Assembly (NCBI GenBank): GCA_009781575.1
Contig: WQXW01000045.1
Location: forward strand, 1 to 9,442
Direction of reading: 5' to 3'
Source of the DNA: Solirubrobacterales bacterium
Lineage (GTDB): Bacteria > Actinomycetota > Thermoleophilia > Solirubrobacterales > Solirubrobacteraceae
DNA length: 9,442 nt
Both the position numbers and the translations under genes were made by a program. This document shows, in pieces, positions 8,240 to 9,442 of this stretch. The notes under the pieces are model-generated. The model was not told the DNA's origin and did not search any database. It saw only the letters and a list, made by a program, of their open reading frames with translations. How positions within the stretch are numbered: position 1 is the first letter of the stretch; every line of letters starts with the position of its first letter.

Positions 8240-9315
8240 CGCGGCGCGGCGCCCTCGACGCCGGACCGCGCAGCGGCGGCCGAGCGCGCCGCGGTGCCCG
8301 AGCGCGCGGCGGTGCCCGAGCGCGCGGCGGTGCCCGAGCGCGCCTCGGCGGCGGGCGCGGGCGGTGCGCTCGCCTCGCGCGGCTGGCGCCCGGGCCAGCG
8401 CACGAAGAGTGGCGGGCCGCGCTCGGGCAGCGGCAGCTCGACCGCGTCGAAGTCGCGCGGGGCCTCGGTGTGGGCAAAGACCGCGCGCGCCTGCTCGCGC
8501 AGCTCGGGACCGGCGTACCGGGTGGATATGTGTGTGAGCGCCAGCATGCGCACCTGCGCGCGCCGGGCCAGCTCGCCGGCCTGGCGGGCGGTGGAGTGTT
8601 CGGTTTGGCGCGCGCGCTCGCGCTCCTCCTCGGCGAAGGTGGCCTCGTGCACGAGCAGGTCGGCCTCGTGCGCGGCCACCTCGAGCGCCTCGCAGGGCGC
8701 GGTGTCGCCGGAGATCACGAGCTTGCGCCCCGCGCGCGCGGGGCCCATCACCTGCTCGGGGCGTACGCCGGAGACGCTCTCCCCGCGCTGCAACCTGCCG
8801 AAGTCGGGCCCGGGGCTGACGCCCAGCTGCTGCGCGAGCTCCGGGTCGAGGTGGCCGGGGCGCGTGTCCTCGACGAGCGCGTAGCCGAAGGCGGCGCCGC
8901 GGCGGTGGCGCACCGGGATCGCCGTGACGGCGTAACCCTCGCGCGGCACCGACTCCGCCGGTGAGAGCTCCACGATCGAGAGCTCATACGGCAGGCGCCC
9001 GTAGATGAACCGCACCGCGCGCATCAGCTCGCGCAGGCCGCGCGGCCCGTAGACGCTCAGCGGGGCGCGGCGCTCGCGCAGCGCGAACGAGCGGAGCATG
9101 CCCGGCAGCCCCAGCCAGTGGTCGGCGTGGAAGTGGGTGATGAACACACAGTCGACATCGACCAGCCCAATCGAGCGAACCAGCTGGCGCTGGGTGCCCT
9201 CGCCGCAGTCGAACAGCAGGCGATCGCCGCCGCGGCGCACGAACGCCGCGGGCAGCCCGCGCCGGGCGCTGGGCACCGAGCCGCCGGTGCCGACGAAGAG
9301 GAGCGAGAGATCCAT
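8236..9315 (-). CDS. rnz: Ribonuclease Z (tRNA 3' processing endonuclease)
   Basis: RNase Z is a zinc-dependent beta-lactamase-fold enzyme that removes 3' trailers from tRNA precursors. The protein is 359 residues. The seven metal ligands of the family can be placed: His61, His63, Asp65 and His66 in THFHADH, His137 (PVRHR), Asp204 (SGDT) and His262 (THIS). Also typical are LLFDCGEGTQRQL (33-45), the exosite region ERRAPLSVYGP (81-91), RPGHLDPELAQQLGVSPGPDFGRLQRGE (162-179), HEATF (223-227) and EHSTARQAG (239-247). The ATG at 9315-9313 gives MDLSLLFVGTGGSVPS; a longer frame to 9354 adds no family sequence. The fold should end near residue 310. The last 45-50 residues are a low-complexity Ala/Arg/Ser/Pro tail with ARSGTA repeats. 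The stop lies inside the target duplication of the MITE-like element. It is co-directional with the pyr operon. Confidence 0.96.
   Translation of the reverse strand: MDLSLLFVGTGGSVPSARRGLPAAFVRRGGDRLLFDCGEGTQRQLVRSIGLVDVDCVFITHFHADHWLGLPGMLRSFALRERRAPLSVYGPRGLRELMRAVRFIYGRLPYELSIVELSPAESVPREGYAVTAIPVRHRRGAAFGYALVEDTRPGHLDPELAQQLGVSPGPDFGRLQRGESVSGVRPEQVMGPARAGRKLVISGDTAPCEALEVAAHEADLLVHEATFAEEERERARQTEHSTARQAGELARRAQVRMLALTHISTRYAGPELREQARAVFAHTEAPRDFDAVELPLPERGPPLFVRWPGRQPREASAPPAPAAEARSGTAARSGTAARSGTAARSAAAARSGVEGAAPR
8273..8344 (+). repeat. 18-bp tandem repeat in the 3' end of rnz
   Basis: Copies of GCGGTGCCCGAGCGCGCG occur at 8291-8308 and 8309-8326, with a one-base variant at 8327-8344 and a degenerate copy at 8273-8290. 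Because the unit is a multiple of three, it keeps the frame and encodes ARSGTA repeats in the C-terminal tail of RNase Z. Copy number could change without inactivating the enzyme. Confidence 0.9.
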
Positions 9316-9322
9316 GGCGCAA

Positions 9323-9328
9323 CCGTAG
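9323..9328 (-). promoter_or_regulatory. Possible -10 box for leaderless rnz transcription
   Basis: The minus strand reads TACGGT (9328-9323), fitting TANNNT, with seven bases between it and the rnz ATG at 9315. That is the spacing expected for a transcript starting at or next to the start codon, which is common in actinobacteria. No good ribosome site precedes the ATG, in line with a leaderless message. No clear -35 is seen. Nothing else could be supported in the remaining sequence up to 9442. Confidence 0.35.
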
Positions 9329-9442
9329 CGGCGCGCGCCGGATCTCGGCGTCACCGAGCGGGCGTCACCGTGCCGGCGACGGCCGCTCGCGAGCGGAGCG
9401 CCGCGCGCGCCAGTCGTTCCACATTCGACCGAACGCGGCGCC

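Noticed and set aside
7247..8884. 545-codon plus-strand frame across pyrB, pyrR, the gap and rnz
   Set aside because: The product is almost pure Arg/Ala/Ser, it spans three well-supported minus-strand genes and has no motif.

Overview
The window is very GC-rich, and every supportable gene lies on the minus strand, so transcription runs from high to low coordinates. Codons end mostly in G or C, GTG starts and ATGA/GTGA overlaps are common, and pyrR is the first gene of a pyrR-pyrB-pyrC-carA-carB cluster. This points to an actinobacterium. A Thermoleophilia-like lineage is possible, but that is only an impression from style.

Reading in the direction of transcription: rnz (RNase Z, 9315-8236) comes first, with a possible leaderless promoter just upstream. 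A 304-base gap (8235-7932) follows. It holds a 248-bp MITE-like element (7985-8232) with terminal inverted repeats and a 7-bp target duplication GTATCAA that falls on the rnz stop codon. After the element come an extended -10 promoter candidate and a PyrR-binding RNA hairpin that sequesters the pyrR ribosome binding site. Then come pyrR (7931-7371), pyrB (7374-6439) and pyrC (6439-5093). An uncharacterised 124-codon reading frame (5096-4722) overlaps its neighbours by ATGA at both ends. It is followed by an isochorismatase-family hydrolase (4725-4201), carA (4201-3065) and carB (3062 to beyond position 1, lacking only about the last ten residues).

The cluster encodes the first three steps of de novo UMP synthesis: carbamoyl phosphate synthetase (CarAB), aspartate transcarbamoylase (PyrB) and dihydroorotase (PyrC). 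PyrR is the UMP/UTP-sensing RNA-binding regulator. All junctions from pyrR to carB overlap or lie within 2 bases, so the genes look like one translationally coupled operon. The hairpin over the pyrR start suggests repression of translation by PyrR, as described in Mycobacterium smegmatis, rather than the terminator-based attenuation of Bacillus.

The most unusual items are the MITE-like insertion between rnz and the pyr leader, a third copy of its end motif inside the operon, the doubly coupled unknown ORF with its 33-bp palindrome, the isochorismatase-like gene inside the pyrimidine operon, and a CarB whose oligomerization domain appears about 40 residues short. I see no rRNA, tRNA, CRISPR array or intact transposase.
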